A stretch of 64,000 nucleotides of DNA from Opitutaceae bacterium (lineage in GTDB: Bacteria > Verrucomicrobiota > Verrucomicrobiia > Opitutales > Opitutaceae). The translations under genes and the position numbers were made by a program. The stretch lies in contig JADJTK010000010.1 of assembly GCA_016711225.1 (NCBI GenBank), forward strand, positions 62,001 through 126,000. Direction: 5' to 3'. Of the stretch, positions 50,078-59,695 are shown piece after piece. A model generated the notes under the pieces. The model made no database searches, was not told the origin of the DNA, and saw only the letters and a list, made by a program, of their open reading frames with translations. Position 1 is the first letter of the stretch. Each line of letters begins with the position of its first letter.

Positions 50078-51205
50078 ATGTCCTCCAAAGTTAAGCTAGT
50101 CGGGGTTCTGGTGTTGTTGGCCGTGGCCGTCTGGTTCGGCCTGCAGCTGATGCGGCCCGAGGCCAAGGTGGCACTGGCCAAGCGCGGCCGCGCCATCAAT
50201 GCGGTCCCGGGGTCGGTCACCGTGCTGGCGGAGCGCGCCCTGCAGGTGAAAAGCGATGTCAGCGGCCGCATCGTCCGCAGCAACCTCGTTCTCAGTGACA
50301 AGGTGGCTGCCGGCGGAGTCTTGCTCGAGCTCGATACAGGCGACCTCAATTTGCAGATCGAGCAGCTGGAAAACGACCGGGCGACCATCCAGAAGCGGAT
50401 CAAGATCGGCTCGGCCACCCAGTTCGAGCTGCAGAACGCCACTGAGCAGCTGGAAAATTCCGAGCGCCTCCACAAACAGGGCACGGTGACGGCGGTCGAT
50501 CTGGAACGCCAGCGGCGCGCGGTGAAGCAGATCGAGCAGAAGCTGGAGCTGGAGAATGTGGCCAACGCCCAGCAGCTGGCCAAGATCGAGAACGACCTCA
50601 AGGTGGCCCACCGCAACCGCAGCAAGATGACGGTGCGGTCGCCGGTCGAGGGAGTGGTGTCGGCGGTGTTGGCCAATGTCGGGGACCTGATTCCTGCCGG
50701 CGAGGCGGTGGCGACCATCATTGCCGACAGCCGCGTGATCGAGGCGCGCATCAGCGAGGAGAATTTTTCCGGTTTGAAGGTCGGGCAGGCGGCCACGCTG
50801 CGTTTCCTCAGCTACGGGGCCATCCAGTATGCTGGGCGGGTCGAGAAGATCCTGCCCGCGGCCGATCCGTTGACCAAGCGCTACATGGTGCACCTGTCGG
50901 CGGAAATCGATCCCAAGCTGCTGGTGCCCGGCATCACCGGGGAGGTGAACATCGTGGTGGATGCGCGGGACAACGCGGTGACGATTCCCCGCCGCGCCCT
51001 GCTGGGCCAGCGTGTGTTTCGGGTGAAGGACGGCCGGGTGGAGCTGCGGCCCGTCGTGCTGGGGTTTGCCAGTCTCAATTCCGTGGAGGTGCTCAGCGGC
51101 CTGGACGCCGGCGATGCCGTGATTGTCGAGGGGCTCGATCTTTTCCGTCCGGGCGACCGGGTGTCGGTCGCCCCGGTGCAACCCGGCAAGGAGCTGGAGT
51201 TCTAG
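50078..51205 (+). CDS. Periplasmic adaptor (HlyD/MacA family)
   Basis: The 375-residue protein has an N-terminal membrane anchor (LVGVLVLLAVAVWFGLQL) and a split lipoyl domain (ALQVKSDVSGRIVRSNLVLS and TVRSPVEGVVSAVLANVGDL). A coiled-coil hairpin of about 90 residues lies between the halves. A beta-barrel and membrane-proximal region follow. It links the inner-membrane transporter with the TolC-like channel. Together with the flanking genes it forms a MacA-MacB-TolC type exporter; the substrate is unknown. Confidence 0.87.
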   Translation: MSSKVKLVGVLVLLAVAVWFGLQLMRPEAKVALAKRGRAINAVPGSVTVLAERALQVKSDVSGRIVRSNLVLSDKVAAGGVLLELDTGDLNLQIEQLENDRATIQKRIKIGSATQFELQNATEQLENSERLHKQGTVTAVDLERQRRAVKQIEQKLELENVANAQQLAKIENDLKVAHRNRSKMTVRSPVEGVVSAVLANVGDLIPAGEAVATIIADSRVIEARISEENFSGLKVGQAATLRFLSYGAIQYAGRVEKILPAADPLTKRYMVHLSAEIDPKLLVPGITGEVNIVVDARDNAVTIPRRALLGQRVFRVKDGRVELRPVVLGFASLNSVEVLSGLDAGDAVIVEGLDLFRPGDRVSVAPVQPGKELEF

Positions 51206-51209
51206 CCGG

Positions 51210-52448
51210 ATGTCCCCGAATATCCGCATCGCGCTGCGCTTTCTCACCGCCAAGCGGCGCTCCATGCTGATGAGCCTGACGGGCATCGTCTTCGGCGTGG
51301 GCTTCTTCATCTTCACCCAGGCGCAGACCAGCGGGTTCGAGGAGTTCTTCATCAAGACCATTTTGGGAACCAACGGCGCCCTGCGCATCGAGGACAGTAT
51401 CCAGGACACCCTGAGCACGATGTCCTCGGACGGATCCGACTTCGCCTTCGCCCACCGCGACAGCGTGAAATACGTCGAGGGGATCGCCGAGCCCGAGAAG
51501 CTGCGCCAGGCCGTTGGGCAGTTCGGGGGCGTGACCGGCATCGCCGAGGTGCTCACCGGCGCGGTGCTGGTGCGCGGCAGCATCCGTAGCGACGCGGCCC
51601 GCGTCTTCGGCATCAATGTCGAGGACCAGTTGCGGGTATCCGATCTGGGCCGCCAGATTGTTTTCGGCCACCTCAACGACTTTAAAGTGAATCCCTCCGG
51701 CCTGCTCATCGGCCGGGTTTTGGCCAGCCGGCTGGGCGTCAACGTCGGCGAGCCGATCGCCCTGGAGGCCGCCGGGCAGATGCGGCACTACCGCGTGTCG
51801 GCGATCTTCGAGACGGGGGTGAGCGACATCGATCGCCAGCGTCTCTACATGCACATGCAGGAAACGCGTTCGCTGCTGCAGCAGGGGGATGGGGCCTCGT
51901 TCCTGCAGGTGGCCATCGCCGACCGCAACCGGGCGCCGGCCCTGGCCGCGCATATGCAGCGCACCCTGCAGCATGCGGTGACGCCCTGGCAGGAACGCGA
52001 GAAGACCTGGCTGGAGGTGTTCCGGGCGTTGCGCATCTCCTCCGCCCTCACCGTCTCCACGCTCATCATCATCTCTGGTCTTGGGATGTTCAACACGCTG
52101 GCCATGATCGTCATGGAGAAGACCAAGGAGATCGCGATCCTGCGCTCGATGGGCTACACCCGGCAGGACATCGCCCACATCTTCCTCTGGCAGGGGGTCA
52201 TCGTGCTGCTGGTCGGCGTGATTCTCGGCTGGCTGTTCGGGGCCGGGATCACCTTCAGCGTCTCCCGCCTGCCCCTGCGCATCCGGGGCATTTTCTCCAC
52301 CGACAGTTTTGTCGTGGCCTGGTCGATCTGGCACTACGTCTTCGCGGCGCTCACGGCCGCAGTGGTGGTGATGATGGCCAGCCTTATCCCGGCGCGCCGG
52401 GCCGCCCGCCTGGAGCCGGGCGACGTGATTCGGGGGACCTCGCAATGA
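51210..52448 (+). CDS. ABC transporter permease (MacB/FtsX family)
   Basis: The 412-residue permease has one N-terminal membrane helix (MSLTGIVFGVGFFIFTQAQ), a large periplasmic domain and three C-terminal helices (SALTVSTLIIISGLGMFNTLA and so on). The cytoplasmic EKTKEIAILRSMGYTRQDI coupling helix and the terminal RRAARLEPGDVIR motif are diagnostic. Unlike E. coli MacB the ATPase is not fused; it is the next gene. The start at 51210 follows the adaptor stop by 4 bases, and the end overlaps the ATPase start. Confidence 0.88.
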   Translation: MSPNIRIALRFLTAKRRSMLMSLTGIVFGVGFFIFTQAQTSGFEEFFIKTILGTNGALRIEDSIQDTLSTMSSDGSDFAFAHRDSVKYVEGIAEPEKLRQAVGQFGGVTGIAEVLTGAVLVRGSIRSDAARVFGINVEDQLRVSDLGRQIVFGHLNDFKVNPSGLLIGRVLASRLGVNVGEPIALEAAGQMRHYRVSAIFETGVSDIDRQRLYMHMQETRSLLQQGDGASFLQVAIADRNRAPALAAHMQRTLQHAVTPWQEREKTWLEVFRALRISSALTVSTLIIISGLGMFNTLAMIVMEKTKEIAILRSMGYTRQDIAHIFLWQGVIVLLVGVILGWLFGAGITFSVSRLPLRIRGIFSTDSFVVAWSIWHYVFAALTAAVVVMMASLIPARRAARLEPGDVIRGTSQ

Positions 52449-53140
52449 GCCAACCCTTGTCCTCCCCCGATCTGGCCCTCTCCTGCGAGGGCGTGCATCG
52501 CTACCTCGGCTCGGGCGAGGGGCGGGTGCATGTGCTGAGGGGCGTGAGCTTCGAGGCCGAGCGCGGCAAGGTGTGCGCGATCGTCGGCCCGTCGGGCTGC
52601 GGCAAGAGCACGCTGCTGTATCTGCTGGGCCTGCTCGACCGCGCCGAGTCCGGGGAGCTCTGGATCAACGGCCAGCAACTGAGCCAGGCCGACGACGCCA
52701 CCCGCACGGCGGTGCGTGGCGAGCACATCGGCTTTGTGTTCCAGTTCCATTTTCTGCTGCCGGAATTCAGCGCGTTGGAGAATGTGATGATGCCGATGCG
52801 CAAACTGGGGCGCCTGAGTGCGGAGCAGATGGAGGCGCGGGCGAGCGAGTTACTCTGTGAGGTGGGCCTGGGCGACAAGACCCGGCGGCTGGCCACCCAG
52901 CTCTCCGGCGGCGAGCAGCAGCGGGTGGCGATCGCGCGGGCGCTGGCCAACGCGCCCTCGATTATCTTGGCCGACGAGCCCACCGGCAATCTGGACCATG
53001 CGAACTCGGCGCTGGTGTTCGATCTGCTCTGCCAGCTCGCCCGCAACAACGGGCAGGCGGTGGTGTTGGTGACCCACAATCCGGATATCGCCCAACGCTG
53101 CGACATCATTCGCCCGATGAGCGACGGGCTCTTCGTCTGA
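52445..53140 (+). CDS. ABC transporter ATP-binding protein (MacB/LolD type)
   Basis: The 231-residue ATPase has Walker A GPSGCGKST (about 43-51), a Q-loop in FQFHFLLPEFSALENV, signature LSGGEQQR, Walker B IILADEPTGNLD and the switch His in VLVTHNPDIA. It powers the permease encoded just upstream; the genes overlap by ATGA. Sequence features fit the LolD/MacB/FtsE group. The last gene of the four-gene operon. Confidence 0.9.
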   Translation: MSQPLSSPDLALSCEGVHRYLGSGEGRVHVLRGVSFEAERGKVCAIVGPSGCGKSTLLYLLGLLDRAESGELWINGQQLSQADDATRTAVRGEHIGFVFQFHFLLPEFSALENVMMPMRKLGRLSAEQMEARASELLCEVGLGDKTRRLATQLSGGEQQRVAIARALANAPSIILADEPTGNLDHANSALVFDLLCQLARNNGQAVVLVTHNPDIAQRCDIIRPMSDGLFV

Positions 53141-53269
53141 GGCGCGGCCGCAGGTGGGTGCCGTGGATGTGATCAGCCGCTGATGACGGGGACGGCGCCC
53201 AGCGGCCCGCACCTGCCGGCGGCAGGGGGAGGGCCGCGCCCAAGCCGCACGTCGAAGCTCTCCGCGGCC

Positions 53270-54295
53270 TCAGCTCGGATTGTCGGCCTGTTCCTGCTCC
53301 TCGGGCTCGGGTTCAGCGGCCTCCTCTTCGTCGGACTCGGGGGTGGGCGGCTGCTGCGCGCTCATGAAGGCGATCAATCGTTCGTTGAATTCCTTGGCCG
53401 GGTCGCGGCCCATCTTCTTGAGGGCCTGGACCAGTGCGGCCACCTCCACGAGGCGGGCGATGTCGCGGCCGGGGCGCACGTGGATCTCGATGTGGGGTAC
53501 CCGGATTCCAAGGATCGTGTAGAAGCTCTCCTCCAGGCCGGTGCGTTCCTCCTCCACGTCGGGCCGCCAGTCCTGCAGGGTCACCACCATGTCCAGACGC
53601 ACCTCGGGGCGCACGCTGCGCACGCCGAACATCTCGGCCACGTTGATGATGCCGATGCCGCGGCACTCCATGTAGCCGCGGTTGAGCGGCAGGCTGGAGG
53701 CGATGAGCTCGCGCTCGTCGAGCACCCGCAGGTGCGTGAGATCGTCGGCCACCAGGCTGTGGCCGCGCTCGATGATGGCCAGGGCGGCCTCGCTCTTGCC
53801 CACGCCGCTGTGTCCGCGGATCATCACGCCGACGCCCTCGATGCTCAATGCCGTGCCGTGTTCGGTGGTCTGGCGGGCGAACTCGGCGTCGATGCACAAC
53901 GTCGAGATGTTCACGAAATGCATCGTGATCAGCGGGGTGCGGTAGAGGGGTAGGCGCCGCTCGCGCGCCACCGTGAGCATCGGTTTGGGCGGGAGCAGAT
54001 TGCGGGTAAGCACCAAGCAGGGGATACCGCGGTCGATCATCGCGTGCATCATCTCGGCCTGCCGGATCGGGGTGAGCGTCTTGAAATAGGTCATCTCGGT
54101 CGAGCCGATGACCTGCACGCGTTTGTAGGCGAAATACTTGTAGAAGCCGGTGAGGGCGAGGGCGGGCCGGTTGATGCTCGGCTCGCGGATCTGCCGATGC
54201 ACCCCCTCGCTGCCGGCGATGAGCTCGGCCTTGAGTTTCTCGCCGTATTTCGCAAAGAAATCGGCGACGGAGACGGCGGTGACGGCTTTCGGCAT
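53270..54295 (-). CDS. hprK: HPr kinase/phosphorylase
   Basis: The 341-residue protein has an N-terminal HprK domain (about 1-130) and a C-terminal kinase core. The P-loop is GHSGVGKSEAALAI (about 158-171), the capping DDLTHLRV region follows, and the HprK signature lies in MECRGIGIINVAEMFG and LVEVAALVQALKKMG. The enzyme phosphorylates Ser-46 of HPr or an HPr-like partner and also reverses it. No HPr or PTS genes are nearby; hprK without a full PTS is known in several Gram-negative phyla. A long acidic, Glu/Pro-rich tail (about 315-341) is unusual. Confidence 0.92.
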   Translation of the reverse strand: MPKAVTAVSVADFFAKYGEKLKAELIAGSEGVHRQIREPSINRPALALTGFYKYFAYKRVQVIGSTEMTYFKTLTPIRQAEMMHAMIDRGIPCLVLTRNLLPPKPMLTVARERRLPLYRTPLITMHFVNISTLCIDAEFARQTTEHGTALSIEGVGVMIRGHSGVGKSEAALAIIERGHSLVADDLTHLRVLDERELIASSLPLNRGYMECRGIGIINVAEMFGVRSVRPEVRLDMVVTLQDWRPDVEEERTGLEESFYTILGIRVPHIEIHVRPGRDIARLVEVAALVQALKKMGRDPAKEFNERLIAFMSAQQPPTPESDEEEAAEPEPEEQEQADNPS

Positions 54296-54504
54296 GGGGC
54301 AGGTGTCGGGCCGAACCTAGAGTGGGCCCGCCGAAACGGAAGCGCGAAGTCAGAGTTTTGGCACGCTCCAATCCGTAGGGTCGCCGGAGTTCGGAAAGGT
54401 CATGGAGGCTCGGGGCCAGTCGAGGGGATCGGCTCGGGCGGAGCCTCGTCCTCCTGACTTGAAAAGTCGCTCGGTGGAGGGCGCACCTCCCGGTGAGCCG
54501 TCTC

Positions 54505-54591
54505 GTAGGGGCGTCGCTTGCGACGCCTGTGCGCTGGCAGTGGGGAAAGCTATCGGCACTAGGACAAGGGCGTCGCAAGCGACGCCCCTAC
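54505..54591. repeat. Paired inverted repeat (REPIN-like), family C
   Basis: Two arms of 23 bases (54505-54527 and 54569-54591) are exact reverse complements with 41 bases between them. Each arm is itself a hairpin (GGCGTCGC-TT-GCGACGCC in the left one). Confidence 0.8.
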
Positions 54592-54674
54592 GGCCGAGAA
54601 GAGGTCTCTGGGCCTCGATCTAGAGTCGGCTCGGGCAGAGCCCCTCCCTCATGGCTAACGGGGGCTGCGAACCC

Positions 54675-54705
54675 AAAAAAGCCGCGCGGGAAAACCGGCG
54701 CGGCT
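54675..54705 (-). terminator. Rho-independent terminator of the nitronate monooxygenase gene
   Basis: On the minus strand AGCCGCGC pairs with GCGCGGCT around a 10-base loop, followed by six T residues. It starts 28 bases after the stop codon at 54734. Confidence 0.85.
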
Positions 54706-54733
54706 CGAGAGAAGGGGCAACGCGCGCGCCGCC

Positions 54734-56164
54734 TCAGGTGGCGGCGGATTCGCCCAGGAGGAAACGGATCACATCGGCCGCGGTGTAGCTCTCGCAACCG
54801 GCCGGAATGAAACGGGCGAGCTGCGACACGTCGTTGCCCGCGGTGAGGATCGGGGGTTCGACCGTGCCATCGGGGCGGCTCTGTCCAAGGCCGGCCGTGG
54901 CGAGCAGGCCGTTGCACAGGCATTTGCGACCGGCCAGTGCCGGGGTTTCGCCCTGCTTGCGCACATAGTCCTCGCCGGGTTCGGCGGCGCAGCGGTAGCC
55001 GATGGAGCCGTCGGGCCGCGAATAGGGGTCGCGCAAGTATCCGAGGTCGCAGATGCGCGGGCGGGCTGCGTACACGTTTTCGGCGGAGAGCGTACCTTCG
55101 ACCTGCAGCACCTTGAAGGGGAAGCCGGTGGGCGAGGCGAGTGGGTCGGTATAGACTCCGGCCTTACCCTGAAGGGCGAGACGGCAGACCTCCAGTTTGA
55201 GGTCGGGGCGCACGGCCGACTCGTCGCAGAAGGCGAAGGCGGTGCCGATCTGCACGCCTGTGGCTCCGGCGGCGCGGGCCTCAGCGATCTTGGCCGGGTC
55301 GGCGTAGGCGCCGGCCAGCCAGAAGGGGAGGCCGATGGCGGCGATCTTGGGCAGGTCGGGCACATCGCGCGGGCCGTAAACGGGTTCGCCGATGGCGCTG
55401 AGCTGGAGTTGGCCGCGGGGAGGGGCGTTGTGGCCGCCGGCCACGTCGCCCTCGACGATGAAACCGTCCACCCGGCCGGTGGACTTCTTGGCCAAGGTGA
55501 TGGCGAGGGTGGCCGAAGAAACGATGGCCAGAAATTGGGGACGGCGCAGTTGCGGGGCCGGGCCGCCGAAGAGTTCGGCGGGGTCGAAACGCGCAGTCGT
55601 CTTGGTGCCGGCGGGGGCGCCGAGCACATCGATCGCAATCTCAGCGGCTTCGCCCGCGGCGAAGCGGTCGAGCACTCCGGGGATTTCGCGAGGGATTCCC
55701 GCACCCATGAGCACGTAGTCCACCCCGGCGAGCATCGCGCCGTAGAGCGAGGCGAGGGTGGCGACTTGGATCTTCTCGAGAAGATTGATGCCGACCGGAT
55801 TGTTATGGCCCTGCTTGGCGAGGTGGATCTCGACGAAGTTGGCCAATACGGTGAGCTCGTTGAGCGGTTTGCTCAGGTTCACCCCTGGCATGGCCACCGG
55901 CTTGAACGGCGCGGCGGCCGCCTTGCCACCGGGCAGAAAATAGCTGGCGAGCACCCGTTCGGTGATTGTCGGCAGGGGGAAGTGCACCATCGCATCCGCC
56001 ATGTGGCCACCGGGGTCGCCGGCCTGCAGGCGGCGTGCAAACACCACCGCGAGCAATGTGCCAGATATGACACCGAGCTGGCCGAGTTGCGCGACGGAGC
56101 GGGCGAGACGCCAGTTGGAAACGGCGACGCCCATGCCGCCTTGAATGATGAGAGGTTGGGACAT
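54734..56164 (-). CDS. Nitronate monooxygenase-like flavoprotein
   Basis: This 476-residue FMN-dependent TIM barrel of the 2-nitropropane dioxygenase family shows IIQGGMGVAVSNWRLARSVA (about 6-25) and the FMN phosphate-binding segments FIVEGDVAGGHN (about 240) and AAGATGVQIGTAFAFC. The conserved histidine in GGHNAPP is the probable base. The C-terminus carries a CLCNG cysteine pair. It is longer than the typical 330-360, fitting the class with an extra C-terminal region. It oxidises alkyl nitronates or acts as a related reductase. A clear terminator follows. Confidence 0.8.
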   Translation of the reverse strand: MSQPLIIQGGMGVAVSNWRLARSVAQLGQLGVISGTLLAVVFARRLQAGDPGGHMADAMVHFPLPTITERVLASYFLPGGKAAAAPFKPVAMPGVNLSKPLNELTVLANFVEIHLAKQGHNNPVGINLLEKIQVATLASLYGAMLAGVDYVLMGAGIPREIPGVLDRFAAGEAAEIAIDVLGAPAGTKTTARFDPAELFGGPAPQLRRPQFLAIVSSATLAITLAKKSTGRVDGFIVEGDVAGGHNAPPRGQLQLSAIGEPVYGPRDVPDLPKIAAIGLPFWLAGAYADPAKIAEARAAGATGVQIGTAFAFCDESAVRPDLKLEVCRLALQGKAGVYTDPLASPTGFPFKVLQVEGTLSAENVYAARPRICDLGYLRDPYSRPDGSIGYRCAAEPGEDYVRKQGETPALAGRKCLCNGLLATAGLGQSRPDGTVEPPILTAGNDVSQLARFIPAGCESYTAADVIRFLLGESAAT

Positions 56165-56562
56165 GGTGGGCTTTTGGGACGCCGGCGTTAGGGCGCCGAA
56201 ACGTGTCCGGCAGCGGAGTGAAGTCCAGCTCCGTCACGCTTGGAGGGCGTGGAGATATGAACCGCGATCAACCGACGGGCTCCCGGACTGTGGGGCGGGC
56301 GGTGGTGCAATGGAAGCCGTAATTGTGGCAGGAAGGTAACTTTTACCCGGGCTCCAAGCTCGTGGGCGAGCGGCCGTACCCTGGGAGGAAAGGCCTGTTC
56401 CGCCCGCCCTCGAAGGCTTCAGGCGAGAGTGCCGAGCGGCGAAGCCCTAGCCTCGGGGGGGCATACTATGCCAACGTGGTGACGCCCGGCGAAGGCTTGC
56501 GTGCCGTGTTGGCTGCCGTCGTGCCCCTCCACGGTGGTGGGACACGGCGGCCTTTGGCCGCT
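56165..56562. other. Leader region of nitronate monooxygenase gene
   Basis: These 398 bp show no gene or recognisable signal; several frames are open by chance because of the high GC content. Confidence 0.5.
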
Positions 56563-57612
56563 TTAACCCAGGTTCAAGGGTTCGAGCACGTGTTCGTAGT
56601 GGTCTCCAACTTTGCGGACATAGCCGAGCGCGGGGAACGGCATATGCGCGCCGAAGAGGCGGGTACGATCGGCCGCGGCACGGTCCAGGAGCTTCTTGCG
56701 CGTTGCTACGGCGACCTGCGGCAACACGTCGTAGGCGAAGGCCCAGTCGGGATTGGCGAAGGAGACGGTGTGATGGTGGACGGTGTCGACGAAATGCAGG
56801 AGCTGCTCCTGACCCGAGGCGAAGAGGAAGGCGATGTGGCCGGGGGTGTGGCCGGGGGCGTCGATGATTTCCAGACCGCCGAGCAGCTTCTCGCCAGGGG
56901 CGATGAAGTGCCACTTCGACTTGAGGGCGTTGAGGCAGCTCTGCGCCCCGGCGATGGCGCCGCCCCGGTCCTCGACGGGGATTGCGGTGCCGGAGAGGTC
57001 GGGCGAGCTGCCTGTCCAGAATTCGAATTCGCGTCGGTTGATGAAGTGCTGGGCGTTGGTGAAGATCGGGGCCTTTGTCTGCGCGTCGAGCAGGCCGCCG
57101 AAGTGGTCGCCGTGGGCGTGGGAGAGGAAGACGGCGGTGATCTGCTCGGGCTTGATCCCGATCGCGGCCAAGCGGCTGGCAAGTTTGCCGTTCGTGGGGC
57201 CGAAGAGCGGGCCGCAACCGGCGTCGATCAACACGAGCTCGGAGCCCATGCGGAGGAGAAGATTGTTGAAGGGGAGGGCGAAGCGGTCGTTCGGCAGAAA
57301 TGCTGCGGCCAGATCGGCCGCCATCTTGTCGCGATTGCCGCCCGGCCAAGGCGACTGTTCGAGCGGGCCGCCGAAGCCGCCGTCGTCGAGGCCGACGGCC
57401 TCGAACTCGCCGATCTTGAAGCGGTAGTAGCCGGCCTGGGTGCCGGCCAAGCTCGGGGCGGGACCGGCGGCGGGGGCGGCCGGCTTGGGCGCGGCCGGGG
57501 TGGCGGAGTCGGCTGCGCGGGCGGCGAAGCTGGGTAGGAGGGCGGCGGCGCCGGCGAGTCCGAGGAAACGCAGGGCGTCGCGCCGGGAGAGCGCGGAGGT
57601 GTTAGGGTGCAT
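56563..57612 (-). CDS. Exported metallo-beta-lactamase-fold hydrolase
   Basis: The 349-residue protein has a Tat-like signal (SRRDALRFLGLAGAAALLPS, residues 9-28). The MBL-fold domain has metal ligands in FLSHAHGDHFGG (HxHxDH, about 165-176), the His in DAPGHTPGHIAF and the further ligand Asp in HFVDTVHHH. The zinc site is complete. The substrate is unknown; quorum-quenching lactonases and arylsulfatase-like members share this layout. The start at 57612 gives the twin arginines near the N-terminus. Confidence 0.82.
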   Translation of the reverse strand: MHPNTSALSRRDALRFLGLAGAAALLPSFAARAADSATPAAPKPAAPAAGPAPSLAGTQAGYYRFKIGEFEAVGLDDGGFGGPLEQSPWPGGNRDKMAADLAAAFLPNDRFALPFNNLLLRMGSELVLIDAGCGPLFGPTNGKLASRLAAIGIKPEQITAVFLSHAHGDHFGGLLDAQTKAPIFTNAQHFINRREFEFWTGSSPDLSGTAIPVEDRGGAIAGAQSCLNALKSKWHFIAPGEKLLGGLEIIDAPGHTPGHIAFLFASGQEQLLHFVDTVHHHTVSFANPDWAFAYDVLPQVAVATRKKLLDRAAADRTRLFGAHMPFPALGYVRKVGDHYEHVLEPLNLG

Positions 57613-57975
57613 GAAAAGGAAGGACGGCGGAAGGTTGGCGCTTCGGGCGCGTTGGCAAATCGCTGACGGTATCAATCCCGCAACGGTACTACCTCCCGCG
57701 TTTTCGAGGAGCGGGCCGGAAAGGCGGGCCGGCTGTGCGGGATGCGGCAGACTCGTTCGAAGACGGCGAACCCGTTGGCCGGAATCCTGGCGGTGAACTG
57801 GCCCCAGAGCTTCTCGCGAAGATCGCATCGGTTGGCTTGCCGGTACGGGTTTGGCGGCGCCTCCTCCTTCGCCCATGAGGAGTAGCGGCACGCTGGCCGC
57901 AGTGGTGCCTGGGGACCGAAGGTGGGCCCGCGGGCTCGACGTCCCGGGCGAAGCCCCGCTTGCTGGACGACGGAT
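57613..57975. other. Divergent intergenic region
   Basis: The 363 bp between the MBL-fold gene and the NTF2-like gene contain no gene. Promoters for both must lie here, but no strong box is seen. Confidence 0.5.
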
Positions 57976-58362
57976 ATGACCGATTCCAATGCAAGTGCCG
58001 TTGTGCAGGAGTTTTGGCGACGCATGGCGACCAACGACTTTCCCTCGGTCGCGGAGCTTCTTGCGCCCGACTTCGTGCTCGAATGGCCCCAGTCGAAGGA
58101 GCGCATCCGTGGGCCCGAGCGCTTCACGCAAATGAATGTGGAGTATCCCGCTCAAGGGCGCTGGAGGTTTGCGGTGAACCGTCTGGTGGGCGGCGATACC
58201 GAGGTGGTTACCGATGTCACCGTCACCGATGGCGTGGTGATCGCCCGGGCGGTGACGTTCTTCACGGTTGCGCAGGGCCGGGTGGCGCGGATCGTGGAAT
58301 ATTGGCCGGAGCCCTACGCCGCCCCTGCCAGCCGGGGCCATCTGGTCGAACGGATGGACTGA
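57976..58362 (+). CDS. NTF2-like/SnoaL-fold protein
   Basis: The 128-residue protein begins MTDSNASAVVQEFWRRMATN and has the NTF2-fold cone layout: the N-terminal helices, FVLEWPQSKERIRGPERF and a C-terminal strand set (VARIVEYWPEPYAAP). Members include polyketide cyclases, isomerases and ligand-binding proteins. No specific function can be assigned. The start is the ATG at 57976 that begins the first helix. Confidence 0.72.
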   Translation: MTDSNASAVVQEFWRRMATNDFPSVAELLAPDFVLEWPQSKERIRGPERFTQMNVEYPAQGRWRFAVNRLVGGDTEVVTDVTVTDGVVIARAVTFFTVAQGRVARIVEYWPEPYAAPASRGHLVERMD

Positions 58363-58510
58363 CGCGGCAGCCAAGGGAGGCAAAGCGGCGCTGGAGCCCT
58401 TGGCATTGTTGTGGGTGTTTGGCGCAGCGATCGGAAGGGCGGGCCGGCTCGTTTCGCCTCGCCGCCGCCGCCGCCGGTCGTTTGCTCTGCATCCCACCCC
58501 GGACGTCTTC

Positions 58511-59695
58511 ATGCCCGCTACCGCCACCCGTCTCAACGTCTTCACCGAATCCGTCATCCGCGGGATGACGCGCCTGGCCAATCAGCACCGCGCCATCAAC
58601 CTCGCGCAGGGCTTCCCTGACTTCGATCCGCCCGAGGCGCTGTTGGCCGCGCTGGAGAAAGCCACGCGCGGTCCCCATCACCAATACGCGATTACTTGGG
58701 GCGCCCCGCGGTTCCGTGCCGCGCTGGCCAGGAAGATCGGGCGCTGCACCGGAATGGAGGTCGACCCGGAGCGACACCTTGTGGTCACCTGCGGCAGCAC
58801 CGAGGCGATGATGGTCGCCATGATGACCACCTGCAATCCGGGCGACAAGGTCGTCGTCTTCTCGCCCTTCTATGAGAACTACGCAGCCGACGCGATTCTC
58901 TCGGGTGCGGAGCCGATCTATGTGCCGCTGCGTCCGCCGCACTTCGACTTCGACCCGGCGGAGCTGGCGCGCGCCTTCGCGCAGGGACCGAAGGCGATCG
59001 TCGTCTGCAATCCGTCCAACCCCTGCGGCAAGGTCTTCACGCGTGACGAGCTGCTGGCCATCGCTGCGCTCGCCCAGAAGCACGACGCGTTCGTCATCAC
59101 CGACGAGCCGTACGAGCACATCGTTTACGCACCGCACGCGCATGTGAGCTTTGCCGCGCTGCCCGGCATGGCGGCGCGCACGCTTACCTGCAACTCGCTC
59201 TCCAAGACCTATTCGATCACCGGTTGGCGGCTGGGCTACGTGCATGCCGCCCCGGAGGTGATCGCGCAGGCGCGCAAGGTCCATGATTTCCTCACTGTCG
59301 GCGCTGCGGCGCCGTTGCAGGAGGCCGCCGTCGCCGGGCTGGAATTGCCCGACACCTACTACGCCGGGCTGCGCGCCGCCTATACCGCCAAGCGTGATCT
59401 CTTTCTGGGCTGGTTGCGGCAGACGGGGCTGCCCTTTTCCGAGCCGCAGGGGGCGTATTATGTGATGGTCGACATTTCGTCGCTGGGTTTCGCCACCGAC
59501 ACGGCCGCAGCCGAATGGATGATCCGAGAGATCGGCGTGGCCGGCGTGCCGGGCTCGAGCTTCTTTCGCGAACCGGAGCATCGCTACATCCGGTTCCATT
59601 TCGCCAAACGCGACGAAACGCTCAATGCCGCCGGCGAGCGCTTGGTGCGCCTGCGCGACTGCGCCGGGGTTGGCGCCGCTGGGCGAAGGGCGTGA
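58511..59695 (+). CDS. Class I/II aminotransferase (methionine/kynurenine type)
   Basis: This 394-residue fold type I PLP enzyme has the PLP lysine in CNSLSKTYSITGWRLGY (about 235), the NPSNPCGKVF loop (about 163) and the substrate carboxylate arginine in HRYIRFHFAK (about 365). The start AINLAQGFPDFDPPE matches the KAT/MetAT branch (methionine or glutamine-type aminotransferases of the methionine salvage pathway). The exact substrate is inferred. The start ATG at 58511 opens MPATATRLNVF; the longer upstream frame is not coding. Confidence 0.88.
   Translation: MPATATRLNVFTESVIRGMTRLANQHRAINLAQGFPDFDPPEALLAALEKATRGPHHQYAITWGAPRFRAALARKIGRCTGMEVDPERHLVVTCGSTEAMMVAMMTTCNPGDKVVVFSPFYENYAADAILSGAEPIYVPLRPPHFDFDPAELARAFAQGPKAIVVCNPSNPCGKVFTRDELLAIAALAQKHDAFVITDEPYEHIVYAPHAHVSFAALPGMAARTLTCNSLSKTYSITGWRLGYVHAAPEVIAQARKVHDFLTVGAAAPLQEAAVAGLELPDTYYAGLRAAYTAKRDLFLGWLRQTGLPFSEPQGAYYVMVDISSLGFATDTAAAEWMIREIGVAGVPGSSFFREPEHRYIRFHFAKRDETLNAAGERLVRLRDCAGVGAAGRRA

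Larger units (their letters stand above)
54296..54733. other. Gene-free region with paired palindrome and terminator
   Basis: The 438 bp hold the family C paired inverted repeat (54505-54591) and the terminator of the nitronate monooxygenase gene (54675-54705). No gene seen. Confidence 0.6.
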
